Positions 26,604 through 39,703 of a stretch of DNA of 64,000 nucleotides are shown piece by piece. How positions within the stretch are numbered: the first letter of the stretch is position 1; every line of letters begins with the position of its first letter. The notes under the pieces are model-generated. The model saw nothing but the letters and a program-made list of their open reading frames with translations. It did no database searches and was not told the DNA's origin. The stretch is taken from contig JASBNA010000005.1 in NCBI GenBank assembly GCA_038087015.1, forward strand, positions 620,001 to 684,000. Direction: 5' to 3'. Position numbers and translations under genes: made by a program. The stretch is from Cerrena zonata. Its lineage: Eukaryota; Basidiomycota; Agaricomycetes; Polyporales; Cerrenaceae.

Positions 26604-28283
26604 CTAACTGTCCTCATCATAGAATCTGAAAAGATCTTCAAACATCGAGTATTCGGTGTCAAGGACACTCATCACCCTTCCTCTACCATGGCATCTGACT
26701 CGTTCAGCAACGCCTTTCATCTCGCGCCCAATTGCCTGGATCCACGCACCCCACGAGTCAGGAAGACCAAGTCGAAGACGCTGTAATCCACAGCCGACTG
26801 AGGTTCGGTCTTTTATTCCAGTATGAAGCACATTGAGATAGGGTATCCCATGTCTATAATCGTCTGCATCTCCTTCAAGCTCCAGTTCAATAGTGGACAG
26901 TATCGGAAGGAGAAAGCTGGTAGTCGCGTTAGACCTAACTACGCGAAGCGCATGGGGGAATGCAAGGCCTCCAGGGAAGGTTTGTCGACAACGCAGGCTG
27001 GTGACATTCGGCGTGCATTTAAACATGTTTTCTACGTCCATGTTGTCGGGAGGGTGCAGCAAGGTTAAAGTGTCTACCTTGTGAAGAGGGAATGCCGAGC
27101 AAATTCGCTCCGTTAGGTGTTCTGAAATTTTAGGGTAGTCGTTGGGGTTGCACTGAAGTTGGAGAGATACGTCGGGGAAATGTTGGACGTGGTGGAGGCG
27201 TGAGGAACGATGGAGCTTGAAGCTCAAGCATAATTGTCGGTCCAAGGACACAAAAAGACTAGCACGGGCGGCCTCGGTATGCGGCGACACTATCCAAGGG
27301 TCTTCGATTATGGATGGTAGTGGTCCAAGCACATGTGAGAGGATTTCTGGAACTCGGGATGGGCAGGAGTCTTCCTTTATCTGGACGGCTCGATTGGCAT
27401 GGGGAGGTATGACAATTCGTTGTAAGAAGTATACCGTGGCGTCGGCGGAACGCAGGTTGACTTGCAAAGTGCGTAAACGGACGAGGTGGGCTGCGATATG
27501 GGAAGGACCATCCAGCCCTGACACAGTACCCCGTCCCGAAGAAAGCTTCAATACTTCGAGTAACGGTATATTCTTCAGCGCCATTACCAAGCCAAATATG
27601 GAGAATTCTTCTCTGACGTGGGATAGAACGAGCTCCTTGAGAGTTGGGCGAAACAAAGCGAAACTAGTTGATGCGGGGAAACTTTTTAGACTAAGTCTTG
27701 CGAGACGTGGTAAAGGATCCTCTGTTAGTGACGTGATAAATCTCGGAGAGGGGTCGATTGAATCGAAATCATAGATGTCATCCATGTCAGAGAGTTTCAG
27801 TCCTGTTAGAGAGGAGTAGTCGACCTGTGGGGGTATGTCCTTCATATAAGCGTACAGATGATCAGACAGAAGAAGATGAAGGTATTGAATGCGCGGAGAA
27901 AGTGCCATGATATATTTGAGGACTTGGGCTGCATGCCATTTGGACGAGATGACATTCGCCAAGGAGGGTGCATGAATCCGAAGTGGCGCGTCCGCAGAGA
28001 ATCGGAGGGTTTCCTGCATAAAATCTAGATTGTTCACGAATTCCGGCAAAACTACGTCACTCCAGAGTTCTGAAGAACTCTGTAAGAGGTTTCTCCAGTA
28101 TTTGCAGACGCACATCAAACGGACCCATGAATATGGCCTCGATTCAGTACGTTGAGGACCTCTGGGAGACAAGTAATCTTTACAGCGTCGCGTAATTTCG
28201 AATTGAAGGATGTTCAATAGTAGTTCGGATGGCAGGTCATGTATAGTCGGCCCAGACGAGACCACAACGTTCCAACTGACCAT
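26604..28283 (-). CDS. F-box protein with leucine-rich C-terminal region
   Basis: Single exon of 559 residues. An F-box-like motif begins at about residue 14 (IHDLPSELLLNILQF) and continues with WVRLMCVCKYWRNLLQSSSELW at about 52-73. The remainder alternates short Leu-rich segments (LTGLKLSDM, LARLSLKSF, LKELVLSHV, LEVLKLSSG, LRTLQVNL), consistent with an irregular LRR or RNI-like fold. This matches the large lineage-expanded F-box families of Agaricomycetes, whose substrates are mostly unknown. It should bind Skp1 through the F-box; that is inference. Confidence 0.85.
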   Translation of the reverse strand: MVSWNVVVSSGPTIHDLPSELLLNILQFEITRRCKDYLSPRGPQRTESRPYSWVRLMCVCKYWRNLLQSSSELWSDVVLPEFVNNLDFMQETLRFSADAPLRIHAPSLANVISSKWHAAQVLKYIMALSPRIQYLHLLLSDHLYAYMKDIPPQVDYSSLTGLKLSDMDDIYDFDSIDPSPRFITSLTEDPLPRLARLSLKSFPASTSFALFRPTLKELVLSHVREEFSIFGLVMALKNIPLLEVLKLSSGRGTVSGLDGPSHIAAHLVRLRTLQVNLRSADATVYFLQRIVIPPHANRAVQIKEDSCPSRVPEILSHVLGPLPSIIEDPWIVSPHTEAARASLFVSLDRQLCLSFKLHRSSRLHHVQHFPDVSLQLQCNPNDYPKISEHLTERICSAFPLHKVDTLTLLHPPDNMDVENMFKCTPNVTSLRCRQTFPGGLAFPHALRVVRSNATTSFLLPILSTIELELEGDADDYRHGIPYLNVLHTGIKDRTSVGCGLQRLRLGLPDSWGAWIQAIGREMKGVAERVRCHGRGRVMSVLDTEYSMFEDLFRFYDEDS

Positions 28284-29296
28284 GGTTTGGGTACGGGGTG
28301 TGTGAATATCATGTTGCTCGTCCTTTCGACTCCGCTTCCAGCTTTCTTGCGCGGTGTATGATGAGCCTTGTGATAGAGAGCGTTTTCTGTAGTAGGTTAG
28401 CTAACAAAGACGATGATAAAGAATAGCTGGCGTACCTCGAACGCAGGTTGCATGTCATAGTGGTACTAGTAGAGGTTCTCGAGGAATGAACGCGCTGTGC
28501 ACTCAAAATGTTGGATGAAGGAAAGAATAAGAGTTCAAGTTGGGGCCACAGGTCCACCTTCGTGTTATGATCAATGTCATTAATGTTAATAATGTAAGCC
28601 TGAATAATACTGCTTTGATACAATGAAACTTAGATACTATAATATTACAATATTAATTAAAAATTCATTTACCTTGAAATTTGGAGTCTTCCGATTCTAC
28701 TAGCTACACTCATCTGTACCCCATACATCAACCTCGATAGGTGACAGAAAACAATTGTTTCACTGCAATGGACTCTACTCGCAGAACAGGTCTCAACAGA
28801 TACACACGCATATAGCTAGGTCTTGCTGTCAGTGCTATACTTAAAACTATTACTCTTGCTTTTGGTGCAATCACTGCTATGTCCCCAAAAACTTTACCGT
28901 AGCCTCAATACCCTCAGGACTCAGTATGTCTCGACAGCACAACTTGAAGACGATTCAGTGCCTGGCAAATAGTTCGGTAAGTTTGTGCGTACACTCCCAG
29001 TCTTGTTCAAAGACACTGAACTCTTGGTCGATCCCTAAGTCCAGAGATTCCTACGTAGCTTGAAAGAACATACTCTAAAACGAGTCTATTTTGGACTTCT
29101 CCATCCGCCTGCGCTCGTGCGACATAGGTACGTGGCAGTGCTGGAACACGGTCACGTTTACGTTATTTCGTTTCGAACCGCGTGCGAAGTTGAGTTGATG
29201 AGATTAGGGTTTGATCAGTGAAGGAGACCACTAACCTCTCACTGTTGCTCTACTTGTCTCTTTCACTCATGCGCTAGGCTGTCAATAGAGTCTGCT
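28284..29296. promoter_or_regulatory. Divergent intergenic region between F-box and PH-domain genes
   Basis: About 1 kb. AT-rich near 28620-28670. A 104-codon minus-strand ORF at 28309-28623 resembles nothing and I do not call it. The promoters of both flanking genes must be here. Confidence 0.45.
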
Positions 29297-32200
29297 ATGT
29301 CAGATTCAGATTTTTCGTCCTTGAACGGACTGCAGTCCCCCACATTTGGGACTGCAACTTTCACAACGCTCTCGGCAACGGAAACGCGATCGGTAACGCC
29401 CTCAAGACTTTCTCCGTCACCCGTTCGATCGTGTAGGTTCCATATTCACGCGTCACATTTCAATATCACTCATATTCACCTTTTCTAGACACACCTTCCA
29501 CAACACAGGAAACGTATACGCTCGAATACGATTCAAGCACAACTCCTCAAGCCACTACTCGAAACGATGAATCCAACCTTGATGTCACTTTTGCTCAACT
29601 CAACGCTGAAATTGGGTCTGCCATGCGCTCATGGGCAGTCCCTCGGTCAGCCCAAGAAGTGCCTCCTCGAAACACGCTTGCGTCTGAAGATTATTGGCAA
29701 ACAGACTATCCCAATCCTCGATTAAGCACCATTACGGAGCGAACAGAGAACCTCGCGTCACGTCCAACTTCCTTCGCCCAGACCAATCTCTCGACGCGCG
29801 ATTTAGATCATGAAGTACCCGCACCACAACCTCAAGCTTCCAGCCATTTCAGAGCCTCAACCGACGTCCCTCAAGCAACAAGATCGCCACTTTTTGGACC
29901 TCGTTCCCCCGCAGGTCGGCATGTTGGCCAGAAGGTGGCATACTGGGAACATCGACTTGGGGCGACATCTCCAAGTGCTCACAGCCGCTCCGCCTCAGAA
30001 CCATCTGGGTTCTCGACTCAAAGCACCCTCACAACCTTCAGTGGAACCTGTTCCCTCCTATACAGCGTCTTATGACCCCTCTACCACGCGTTCTATCTCA
30101 CCTATGCAGACCTCTACTTTTATTTCTAACTCTGTATCTGATACTTATACCCCATCTCAAAGCTATGTTGACACTATAACTGGAACTGATACATTAACGC
30201 ACACATACACAACTACCGACCCTACCACTATTAGTCAGGCCTCCACCCATTCGAGCTCCACCTTCCGCCGCCCTCAGGGCTCCCCTCGTTCTCCTCTTTC
30301 TGCCGTTCGTAACATCATGCAACGGTGGAGGGAACAAACACCCGGTAAATGTCAAGTCATCCGAAATCCCCAAGTATCTCTCCGACATCTACAGGGAATG
30401 TTGGTGTGAGGCAGAGTCGCAGGGGACCTGACACGACACCGAGACCTCGTCTATCTGGGCACTCGGAGGGAAACAATAACGAGAGCCATTCTCAGAGCGG
30501 AGGAAGGGATATTTCCAGTCCAAATGGGTCTATCACTTCCAGTGTTCATGTTCGAATGGTATCTGAATATATCGGTGCGACTACAGAGGTTAGTCTTTTG
30601 GACGCTTTTTTATCTTCGCAGCTGCTTATGATTCTAATCAGCCTTTACGTACCGGGATTCTCTGGTACCTTAACGTTCACGCATCGCCTCCCTACAAATG
30701 GGAACGGTGCTATGCGGTGCTATACCCTCGAATGCTTGTCCTCACGTGGATAGGCCCTGGAGGTGGAAGAGGTGTTGTAACTCTCGACTTACTCAATGCC
30801 ATCGAAGTGGAGTCGACTCACTCCCCAACTGACCCTCGTGCTGCCGAGGATTACGGGACTCAGGCTGCGAGGCTACAAACACACGGAGATGTTGATTTGG
30901 TCTCGCTGCTATGTCCATTCCATTTACTATACACGGATGGAATTGAGAGACTCGCGGCTGAATCCCCTGGTGAACGCGCAGGTTGGGTTGATGCACTCTG
31001 GTAAGTTACTCATTTTGGCGGATTTTAGTTTCTTTCTCACAAGCAATGGTTTAGGGAGGTCCTCAATCGTTCTATCAGCATCCCCGACCGGTCCAACTCC
31101 GGGTCGCCGGTTGGTTCAATCAGGACAGAATTCACTGTTGACAGCGGCCTCTCACGATCAGACACGGGATCTGGACTGACGTCTCTTCGATATCTCCACC
31201 TTGAAAACATTCCCGATATCTCAGACGTGCATTCCACCAGCAGTTCAACACGGACGAAATCAAGCCGCTCTTCAGAAACACCATCTGAAGATGCCTTTTT
31301 CTCTGTGGCGTCTCGTAGTCTACCGACGTCTACATCTCCTTCGAGCTACTATTCCTCATCATCATTCACCCGAGGACTGTTGAGCTCGCTCGAGACTAGC
31401 TCGACTTTGAGAAGTGGCGCAGGGTTATCTAGTGATCAAACTATCGCACAGATCACGTCTACGACGAGCACTGAGATTATTCCTTCGACCCTCTCGTTGA
31501 GAGGCACAGCATCAGCATCACACTTAGGAGACTCTCATGATGGATCCACTACGCCGAATCGCTCGATGACACCTTCGTCTTCGTCTGCGACGTCTCTGAC
31601 ACGTTCTGGCGGAATCCGAAGACGGTCTGCTTACTCTAGCTCTAGGTCATACTCTTCTGGGTATCTCACTGAGACCGAAGGATCTTCTGACAAGGAGAAT
31701 TCGGAGCTCTACACGCACTCAGATGTACACTCCTCATCTTATGGTCCATATACCCTCAGTACGCTGGAGAGTTACAGTTACACTGCAAGTGCCAGTGAAA
31801 CACCAACTCTACCAGATCTGTCCACACCACTAGACACGAGAGAGACGCCGAGCTATCTCTCGCACGTATCGTCGTCTGTCTCCTCGATTTCCGACTATAT
31901 TACAGCCAAAAGTCCAACGCCTTCTGCTGCCTCCTTGCCAACGATTCCCTCCCTCTCAGACTACGACACTGCTGAAATATGCTCAACAGAGTACGAAACA
32001 GTGGAGGTCTGTCCTAGTGAACCGCCTGCTAGCGAATACGAAACTGCAGAGTTATGTCCCAGCGTGCCACCTACGGAATATGTCACTGCTAGTATCTGTC
32101 CGACAGAGGTCTCGACTGAGTATGATACGGCAGAGTGTAGATGTCAAGACCCGGAACAGATCTCATTGCCACCATCTCCTCCAGAATCGACGACATCAAG

Positions 32201-35200
32201 TGGTCTATCTTATTTGGACCGTCCGGAACCCGCACGATATCCTTCTCCATCTCCAGAGCCCGAGGGTACTCCTACCATCTCAAGTGCTTCGGTTGATAAG
32301 GAGTTATTGGATATTCTCCCAAGTCCATCTCCCATCGCGTCTCCGCTGCCTGATATAATAACACTTTCTACCCCTACGACGCTTTCCTTGTCATCTACAG
32401 AACCATCGCTAACTCCTTCAAGCGATATCGACATATCACTGACGTCTTCAAGTGACGTTGGTATCTCTATACCTTCTTTTGATGACATCCCAGCTATACC
32501 CTCTCCTACTATCACGGAATCAGTCTGGCAAAGTGGTACTGATGAGTCCTACGAGTCATCAGTTTTACGACCCTCTCCGTCCATCCAATCAATAGGTCTT
32601 CCTCATGTTCCTGACTTCTCCTTCGAAACGTCACACCTCAGGCCTAGTCTTTCGATTGAAAGCGAACCTGACCTCAGTGATATGACTCCTCTTCCTCCCG
32701 TTGTTGTTCACCCTTTGCCTCTTTCGCCAGTGATTTTGAGTCCTACGCCGTCGCCTCCAAGAGAAATGTCCGTGTCGACTTCTCTGTCTCGGACGCCATC
32801 TTCTGTCACCATCAGCTCTTTGCCTTCAATCCCTTCTGTACCTTCACCTACGCTACCTGGCTCCGTATTAGAAGATGTCTCTACGGAGCCTTCACTGCTT
32901 GACACTGAGGAAAGCTATCCTACTCCAGTAAGTGTCTCCATTTGCTATAACGCGACGCAGATTCCAACTTTGTTATTTTTAGATCATAGCACGGGATGTA
33001 CCACTTCCTCCAACCCCTTCACCTCCAACTCCTTCGATCTCCGTTAGCGTCAGTACGCCTCGCGGTGATATACCGTCTATACACAGCACACTTGAAACAG
33101 TTCTATCCCCGCCAGCTCCTGAACCAAGTACTCTAGCTCGTGACATCGATCTTCTGCGTCAATATCTTCAGGACCTAGAAGCAAGCAAAGAACCTCAGAT
33201 TCGTGAGATTATGGATAACCTCCGAGCTGTGAATGACAATATTGCCGACTTGTTGAGAGATCGGGGACGAGTTAGTCCACGCCCGCCACAAGTGGTATCG
33301 GCAGGAGAAAGTAGACCACCACCCGTTCCAAGAAAGGATCGTGTTGCAGGAGTCGGGAGTGACATCTCACTTGCAAGGCCACGACCACCTAGAGAACGAG
33401 GGCTTGTTCCTCTACCGATGACGCCTCCCGAGGAGAGAAGTCCATTGCTGAGTCCTGATTCTCTGTCGGATACGATGTCGTTTTTGTCTTCTCACCATTC
33501 AGACGACTTTAGTTTGATGGAGGATGAGCCTTATCCCTACCACCCATCTTCTCCATCGGTATCACCCCCAAGCTCACCTCCTGAATCATCAGCGTCCTCT
33601 CTATCGACTCCTGGGATCCGTACAATGGACATTGGTTATGTCCCAAGCGAATACGAGTACCCAGAATCACCGACAAGGTATAGTTTCTATTTCTTTCTAT
33701 CCATCCTGTGTCAACTTAATTGTCCGTCAGGCCCATGTCGAGGGCTGCTCCCGCGCCTCTCGATTTAACTCCTCTTCAGGATTTACTCCAAAATATCCAG
33801 AATCAATTGGGCGCTCTTTGGCAAGGGCAAGGCTCCACGAATAGAATGTTGAACGATCTCTCCGCGCGGGCTCATGAACCAACAGGGGATTTACCTGATC
33901 GTCTCCGTGGCCTTGAGAATGCTGTTCAGCAAATTCTCAACAATCTTCCTCAACAAATGCCTCGACCGATACCCCAACCTGGTCCGCCCATGCCGACATT
34001 GCCTGCAGATGATGAAACAGAATCACCCACTGAATCTGCTGGAGACGTTGCATCTATTCTCAATCGTCTGAGAGATATGGCTCAGAGAGCAGTTGCAGAT
34101 GAACAACCATATATTCGAATGCCGACAGCACAGTATGCAGGACCTACACTCGACGAAATGTTATTACAAACCCTTGCTCCTCAATATGCTCCATCATCGC
34201 CTGTTACTTTGCAGCCTCCACCTCCGCTCGCATCCCTTCAGTATCGACCTAGACCGTCTACCAGACCAAGGAGTGTAAGTCCGACATTTGAATTTGCGAC
34301 CTTACCTCGTTCGCCTCCAATTCGTGTTCGAACGGTGCCTGAACCCCAAATTCGTCGCTTCCAACCGCCACCTCGGGGTGGCAGGCGAACCGGACGAACA
34401 CCGTCGTTGAGTGAATCAATACGAACTCAACCGGATTTCCCTCCACCACCACCACCACCTCCAAGTGTAATTCCTCAAATTCCAACGGATGTACCTGGTC
34501 GTCGCCCTATTAGAACACGACCAAGTCGATTAGGTGATGCTGGTACACGGGTAAGCATTGTTCACCTTGCCATTTCTTCATGCCCTACTCAACTCAATCC
34601 CAGCCTGGTCGACCCAGTACTGCACCCGCAGCTCCTGATCAGAGGCCCGTGAGGTCGCCTACGTTTAGACCAGAGCCCCCTGTAGGTACCACACCACCTC
34701 TGCCCATGCCCGTTCCTCCGGTACAGCAGCCCCCCCTACCGCCGGTCGGTTTTTTCATTGACATCGTTGACCATATGTTCTCAAACCTTGCCTCTTAGAT
34801 CGTTCTTCGACTACCTCCTACGTTTGATGACATTCTGGCGCTCTTGAGAGTAAGTCCGAAAACCAACTGTGAGGAATTTCAAAATCTAACTCTCGCTTAC
34901 AGGAGAATCGGCTAGCGCAAGACGCAACATTGGCGCAGCAACGCGAGATCAGTTCCTATCTGAATCGTCTGAACGACTGGCTTGGGCAAGATGTGCAAGG
35001 ACGGCATACTGATATCCGGGACCTGAATGGAAGAATTGATGACCTGACTGACCGACTCAGGAGGTTCAGACAACCTCGAGGTGTGTTCCAATTCTCTTAA
35101 ACAATGTATATACTCACTGGTTTCATATAACACAACCTTCTGGTCGAACTCCACCCCCAGTCACTATAACCGGAATGCCAGGTCCGACACAGACTTTTGT

Positions 35201-38200
35201 CATTCCCCCCGTTGTACCTCCCCCACAATTCCCAGAACCTAGTATGCAACCTCATCGTCCTGGTTATTCTCCACCAGTAATTCCTCCATATCCTGAAGAT
35301 ATGCGACGTCATCCCGTCGTACCACCAATGCCGTCTGGTCGTAGACCACAAAGGCCACAAACCCCTTTCATTGTGCGTCCTCCTCAGGAAGAGGAAGACT
35401 ATGTAATCCCTCCAAGGCCATCGAGCTATTCGAGCGGCTCGTCAAGTCGTTCTTCTAGTCCTAGACCAATACCAGGACCAGGTCCCCCTTTGATTATAGC
35501 TCCTCCTCCACAACAACCACCGATAATGATTCCGCCGACTATGGTCCCATTGTCACCAACTCGACCTTCTGTTTCTGGCACATATCCAAGCCATTTTGAG
35601 TCTGATATGGGCAGTCCATCGAGGCGATCATCCCCTCATTACGTCGTCCCACAGTCTGATATCGGTACGGCACCTCCAGTCACAACACGACCACAGCCAC
35701 AACCTCAGCCACAACCAGAGCCGGGCCCCTCCACCGTCGTTGTAGGTCCCGGTGTACAACCACCCGTTGCACCGATCGTGGGACAGCCTGGTCTTCAACC
35801 CACTATAGTCATCAGACCTCCTTCAATTCATATGGGACCATCAGGATATGCTGATACACGTCCTCCACCGAGTCACACTATTGCACCTTCAGATCGCCCA
35901 CCTTCGGTTGTTCACGTTCACCATCCCTCGGCACCCGGAGATTACGCTGACCGCCCTCATAGGAGTCATCCAAGCCGTTCCAGTCGAACACCATCTCCCC
36001 ATGGACATCAACCATCACAAACTGTTCTTGTTCACAGTCCAAGCCGTACTTCACGTAGGCGAACGCCGCCACCGACAATGGTTATACAACCCCCTCCTGG
36101 TCCATTTGGTCAACTTCCAGGAATCATGCCGCCTGGAATGGGGGGTTATCCTCAACCACAACCGCCTACTATCGTGCAATTACCTACAAGCGGCGTTCAA
36201 GAGCAGCCCCACATCATCCGAGTTTCGCGCTCTCCAAGAAGCAGTAGGAGCAGGAGTAGCAGGAGTAGCAGGAGTAGCAGGAGTAGCAGGAGACACAGAA
36301 GACCCTCGCCAACGCAAGTTATTAGAGTCCCTACTGCGGGTCCTGCGTATGACCCAGGTGCAGAACACAGACCTCCTCGTGAACATACTACTATCATACG
36401 AACCTCAGGCTCCGACAGGCGTGCACCTCACGTTCCAACTTCTGCACCAGTCGTGCATGTCGTATCTGATGAGGACCGAAGAAGACCACGGTCACCGAAT
36501 AGATTCTGGGATTGGCTCACGAGACATCGAGACCGTAGATATCGTGACAGGCCGCACCGCCGCTCACGCTCATATTCACCTCGTCGACCATATCGACCTC
36601 CTCGTCATCGACGTAGCGAAAGCAGCTTTGAGTCTGATAGAAGACCTCCTCACCGCCGGCCGTCACATCGTCGACCTGGCCGAATCCGGTCTGCTTCGTC
36701 TGAACGCACACCGTTCGTACGGATCCATCCTCCATCAGATCACGGTTCCCCCCATCTACGCCCGGAGCGGGGTAGGGTCCAACCAAGAATTACCTCTGGA
36801 CATCTGTATGAGTCTCAAGCACCTACTATCGTGGCTCCCTCATCCCGACCATCCACTCACCGTCCGTCTCATCGTCAAACTGATCGTCCCACTGATCGTC
36901 CAACCGATCGTCCAACCGATCGCCGTCAACTTAGCCCCCGAATTCGGAGGATATCTTCACCCACTCCATCTTCAGGACATATCCCCATTTCTAGGTCTCC
37001 AAGTCCTCGTCAGCAATTGCCACCTCGTGACTACGCGCAAGTGCCGCGTTCACCTACGATATTACCTCTTGATAGACCGCCTTCCCCACATAGACCTCCT
37101 AGGAGTACTCGACCAATTGCTGTTCATAGTCCCCCGCGCTCTTACGTAGAAGAAGGTATGTCATTATTTCTATTTCTATTTATGTCTCTGTTATTGACTC
37201 AGGCTACCCACCGCCTATAAAGCAGAGCCTCGACATATATCTAGACATCGTAAGTGTTCCCCGTTTGTTAGCAATAACACGCGCTGAGGCAATAATTTAT
37301 AGCAACTGTAGGAAGCGTTGTATCAAGACCTGGTAGGGCTCCCCACTCCCGTTCGGAATCTCCTATATATGTGCCACCGCCGGGCGCGGAAATGGAACTA
37401 CCGCATGTTCCACACGCATCTTTCTCTGAGCCATCTGAGCCATATACCCGGCCTGTGACCCCCGTAATGTCAGTACCAACGAGACAGGTACCTCACCATA
37501 CAGTCCCACCTTCACAACCTACTCTACATGCCCCTTTGCCTGCTCCTGAAGGCCCATCGGGGGTCATACCTAGAGCTGATGTGGGACCCGGTGCTTTCCC
37601 CGGAGTGCATCCTCCAATAATCGTTCGCCCGCCTTCTGGCATTCACGGCTTAGAGTATGCAGACGCAGAACAAGATCGTAACGCCCGATTTGAAGATATG
37701 GAGCGGCGATTCCTGGACACTCTGGACTTGGTTGAAGAAGGTGAAACCCGACGTGATCATATTTTCCAACAAAACGAGGATATGAGAGAGGGTATCTTTT
37801 TGGACCATGAAAACCAAAGAGACGAAGAATCTAGGTTGCGTAGAGAAGACTCGGTTCGCCTGCTTCAAGACCGTCTCGCTGCCATTCCAGTGCAAGAGGC
37901 AAGACCTGCTGCAGCTCCATCCCTTGCTCCGTCTGTCGTTTCCCCAGCTCCCCCCGTCATACTCGAGGATACAGCTGCAGAAGCCGCCCCTTCTCGTCCA
38001 CCTACCATAGTTCCTTCAGTTGCACCTTCCGTCACAGAGGCAGCCGCAGAGGCAGCAGCGAGATATAGCCAAGAGCTTCGAGAAATTTTATCGACGGAAC
38101 GAGAAGAAAATGCTAGGCAACTTGAACAAGAACGGGTAGAGCGAGCTCGTATGGAGGCTGATCATGTCGAGGAACGTCGTCGTCGTGATGAGGAGTACCA

Positions 38201-39703
38201 GGCGCAAGTCCGCGAGCTTGAGGCCCAACTTGCTGCATTACAAGCGGAGAAGGAGGAGTCCCGAGCTCGAGAACTGGACGCAGCTCAGAGACATGAAGAC
38301 GAACGAGAGGAAGACCGTGATCGCAACGACCAATTCTCTGCTCAATTGGCTGATGTCGCGAACATAGTCATGGACCAGAATGCCGAATGTGCACGAAAAC
38401 GCGAGGTACAAGAGGATAGATGGCAGGATAAACAGGCTCGTCGTGTTGCAAAGATGGAACAGTGGGAGCAAATGCAGCAACAACTTAGTGATCTCCTCCA
38501 AGAGAAAGCGGAATGCAAAGATAGGATGGACGCAAAAGCAAAGGAGCTGGAAGACATTATAAGAGGTCAGTTGATGATGACTTTACTTCGCATCTCGATT
38601 CTCTAATGATTTGGATCTTAGGGATGCACAATGTTACCAGAGATACGTTCGAGGGTTGGAAAACAGAATTCCAGCAAAGGATCAGTGACATATCTGCTGG
38701 TGCGTACTTCTGACTCAACTCATGATGCCTACGTTTATACTGTTTTTGAAATATAGACTGTCACACAAGGTTGGAGGAGAATGCCAAAAGAATCATTGAT
38801 AAGGCAGAGGAGGCTGCGTGTCAACGTGTTCCGCACAACGTCAGCGAGGTAAGCGTTCGGTGCAAGACTGCGTATTTACAACTACTAACTATTTATGTAA
38901 AGTACTTGGGACAATTCAGTCAAGCCTTGTCGGCGGAAGTACGGTTGTTGATCCAAGAACTCGGGAGGCTACACGAGAGGAGGCGAACATTGCAATAGTA
39001 TGTTCCATTCTTGACTCAGTAGTTATTATCCCGCCTCTAACGAGCTCATACAGTCAAATTGGCAAGTTGCTATGCTTCCAGAATAAGTTCACTCCCGGGG
39101 GCATGATGGATGATGAATGGTATGTAGCCCCAGTTCGCTTTCATTTGTATATGCTCAGAATGAACACAGGGCGCCCGAGACCTGGGGTGGCCCCGCAGCC
39201 CCTGCAGAGGAAGGTCCTCCTCCTGGTCCCGAAGGTCCTCCGCCTCCAGTTCCTGGCGGTTGGCGTCGGATACCTGGTTGGCGTAATCGCAGGCGTAATG
39301 GACGACAAAGTGGTCCTCCGCCTCCACCACCCCCTCCGCCCCCTCCTGCGTCGGCTCCTATTTTCCCTTCCCAACCAGCTCCGCCGCCGCCGCCTCCTCC
39401 TCAAGTTCCACACGCGGGCGGATCACAGTTCCCTCCTCAAGGTCCTCGGGTACTGAGAAGGCAGCAACACCAAGTCCCTCATCTTACTGCTGGACCTGAC
39501 CCTCCTCCCCAAAGATCTGGGTCTTGGTCGCAGCAGATTTGGCAGCGTAAGTTGTCAATTACCTCGATAACTGATTTCCCCGATTAATGAGTCTATTAGC
39601 TCGAGAATCATACGAACCTTCCAGTGCCTCTGGAGAAGTGGAAGTGCAGGCAGTCTCACCTCCTCGAGGAAGTATAGGTCTGTTTGGAACACCATCAGTC
39701 TGA
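29297..39703 (+). CDS. Giant PH-domain protein with disordered, polyproline and coiled-coil regions
   Basis: A single gene of about 10.4 kb with many introns, encoding roughly 3,100 residues. From the start, MSDSDFSSLNGLQSP leads into a disordered Ser/Thr region. A PH domain follows at about 30640-31060: LRTGILWYLNVH, YKWERCYAVLYPRMLVLTW, and the closing helix GERAGWVDALW across intron 31002-31055. Next come about 600 Ser/Thr-rich residues with an EYxTAExCP-like tandem repeat (31956-32148). A short helical part reads IDLLRQYLQDLEASKE. Pro/Arg-rich segments (33200-37500) include RS and TDRP repeats, and a strong coiled coil lies at 37670-38980. Poly-Pro runs and the terminal GLFGTPSV close the protein. 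Verified junctions include 29432/29490, 30344/30395, 30590/30646 and the last intron near 39548-39599. The frame near 30041-30065 is a problem (see findings). The PH domain suggests membrane phospholipid binding and a cortical scaffold role; function is unknown. Confidence 0.82.
31956..32148 (+). repeat. Tandem EYxTAExCP-type protein repeat (five copies)
   Basis: Within the PH-domain protein, five successive units share the pattern [D/E]-Y-x-T-[A/V]-x-x-C: DYDTAEIC, EYETVEVC, EYETAELC, EYVTASIC and EYDTAECRC. Spacers are of the PSEPPAS or PTEVST kind, and units recur about every 12-15 residues. The Tyr, Thr and Cys are fixed while the spacers vary. Confidence 0.85.
36246..36292 (+). repeat. 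9-bp microsatellite coding for an Arg-Ser repeat
   Basis: Tandem units of aggagtagc, about five copies, inside the Arg/Ser-rich part of the PH-domain protein, giving an SRSSRSSRSSR-like run. Confidence 0.85.
36871..36925 (+). repeat. 12-bp coding minisatellite (TDRP repeat)
   Basis: Imperfect tandem units based on gatcgtcc-ac-ac(t/c) encode repeated Thr-Asp-Arg-Pro in the PH-domain protein, four units. Confidence 0.8.

Noticed and set aside
35848..37149. 433-codon open frame in a second reading frame of the PH gene
   Set aside because: It lies wholly inside the Pro/Arg-rich exon. It is open because of repetitive composition, and its product (His/Leu/Val-rich) has no domain.
29297..39703. 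Several separate proline-rich genes
   Set aside because: Exon joins checked across the region keep a single frame with ordinary short introns and no internal start or stop arrangement suggesting gene ends.
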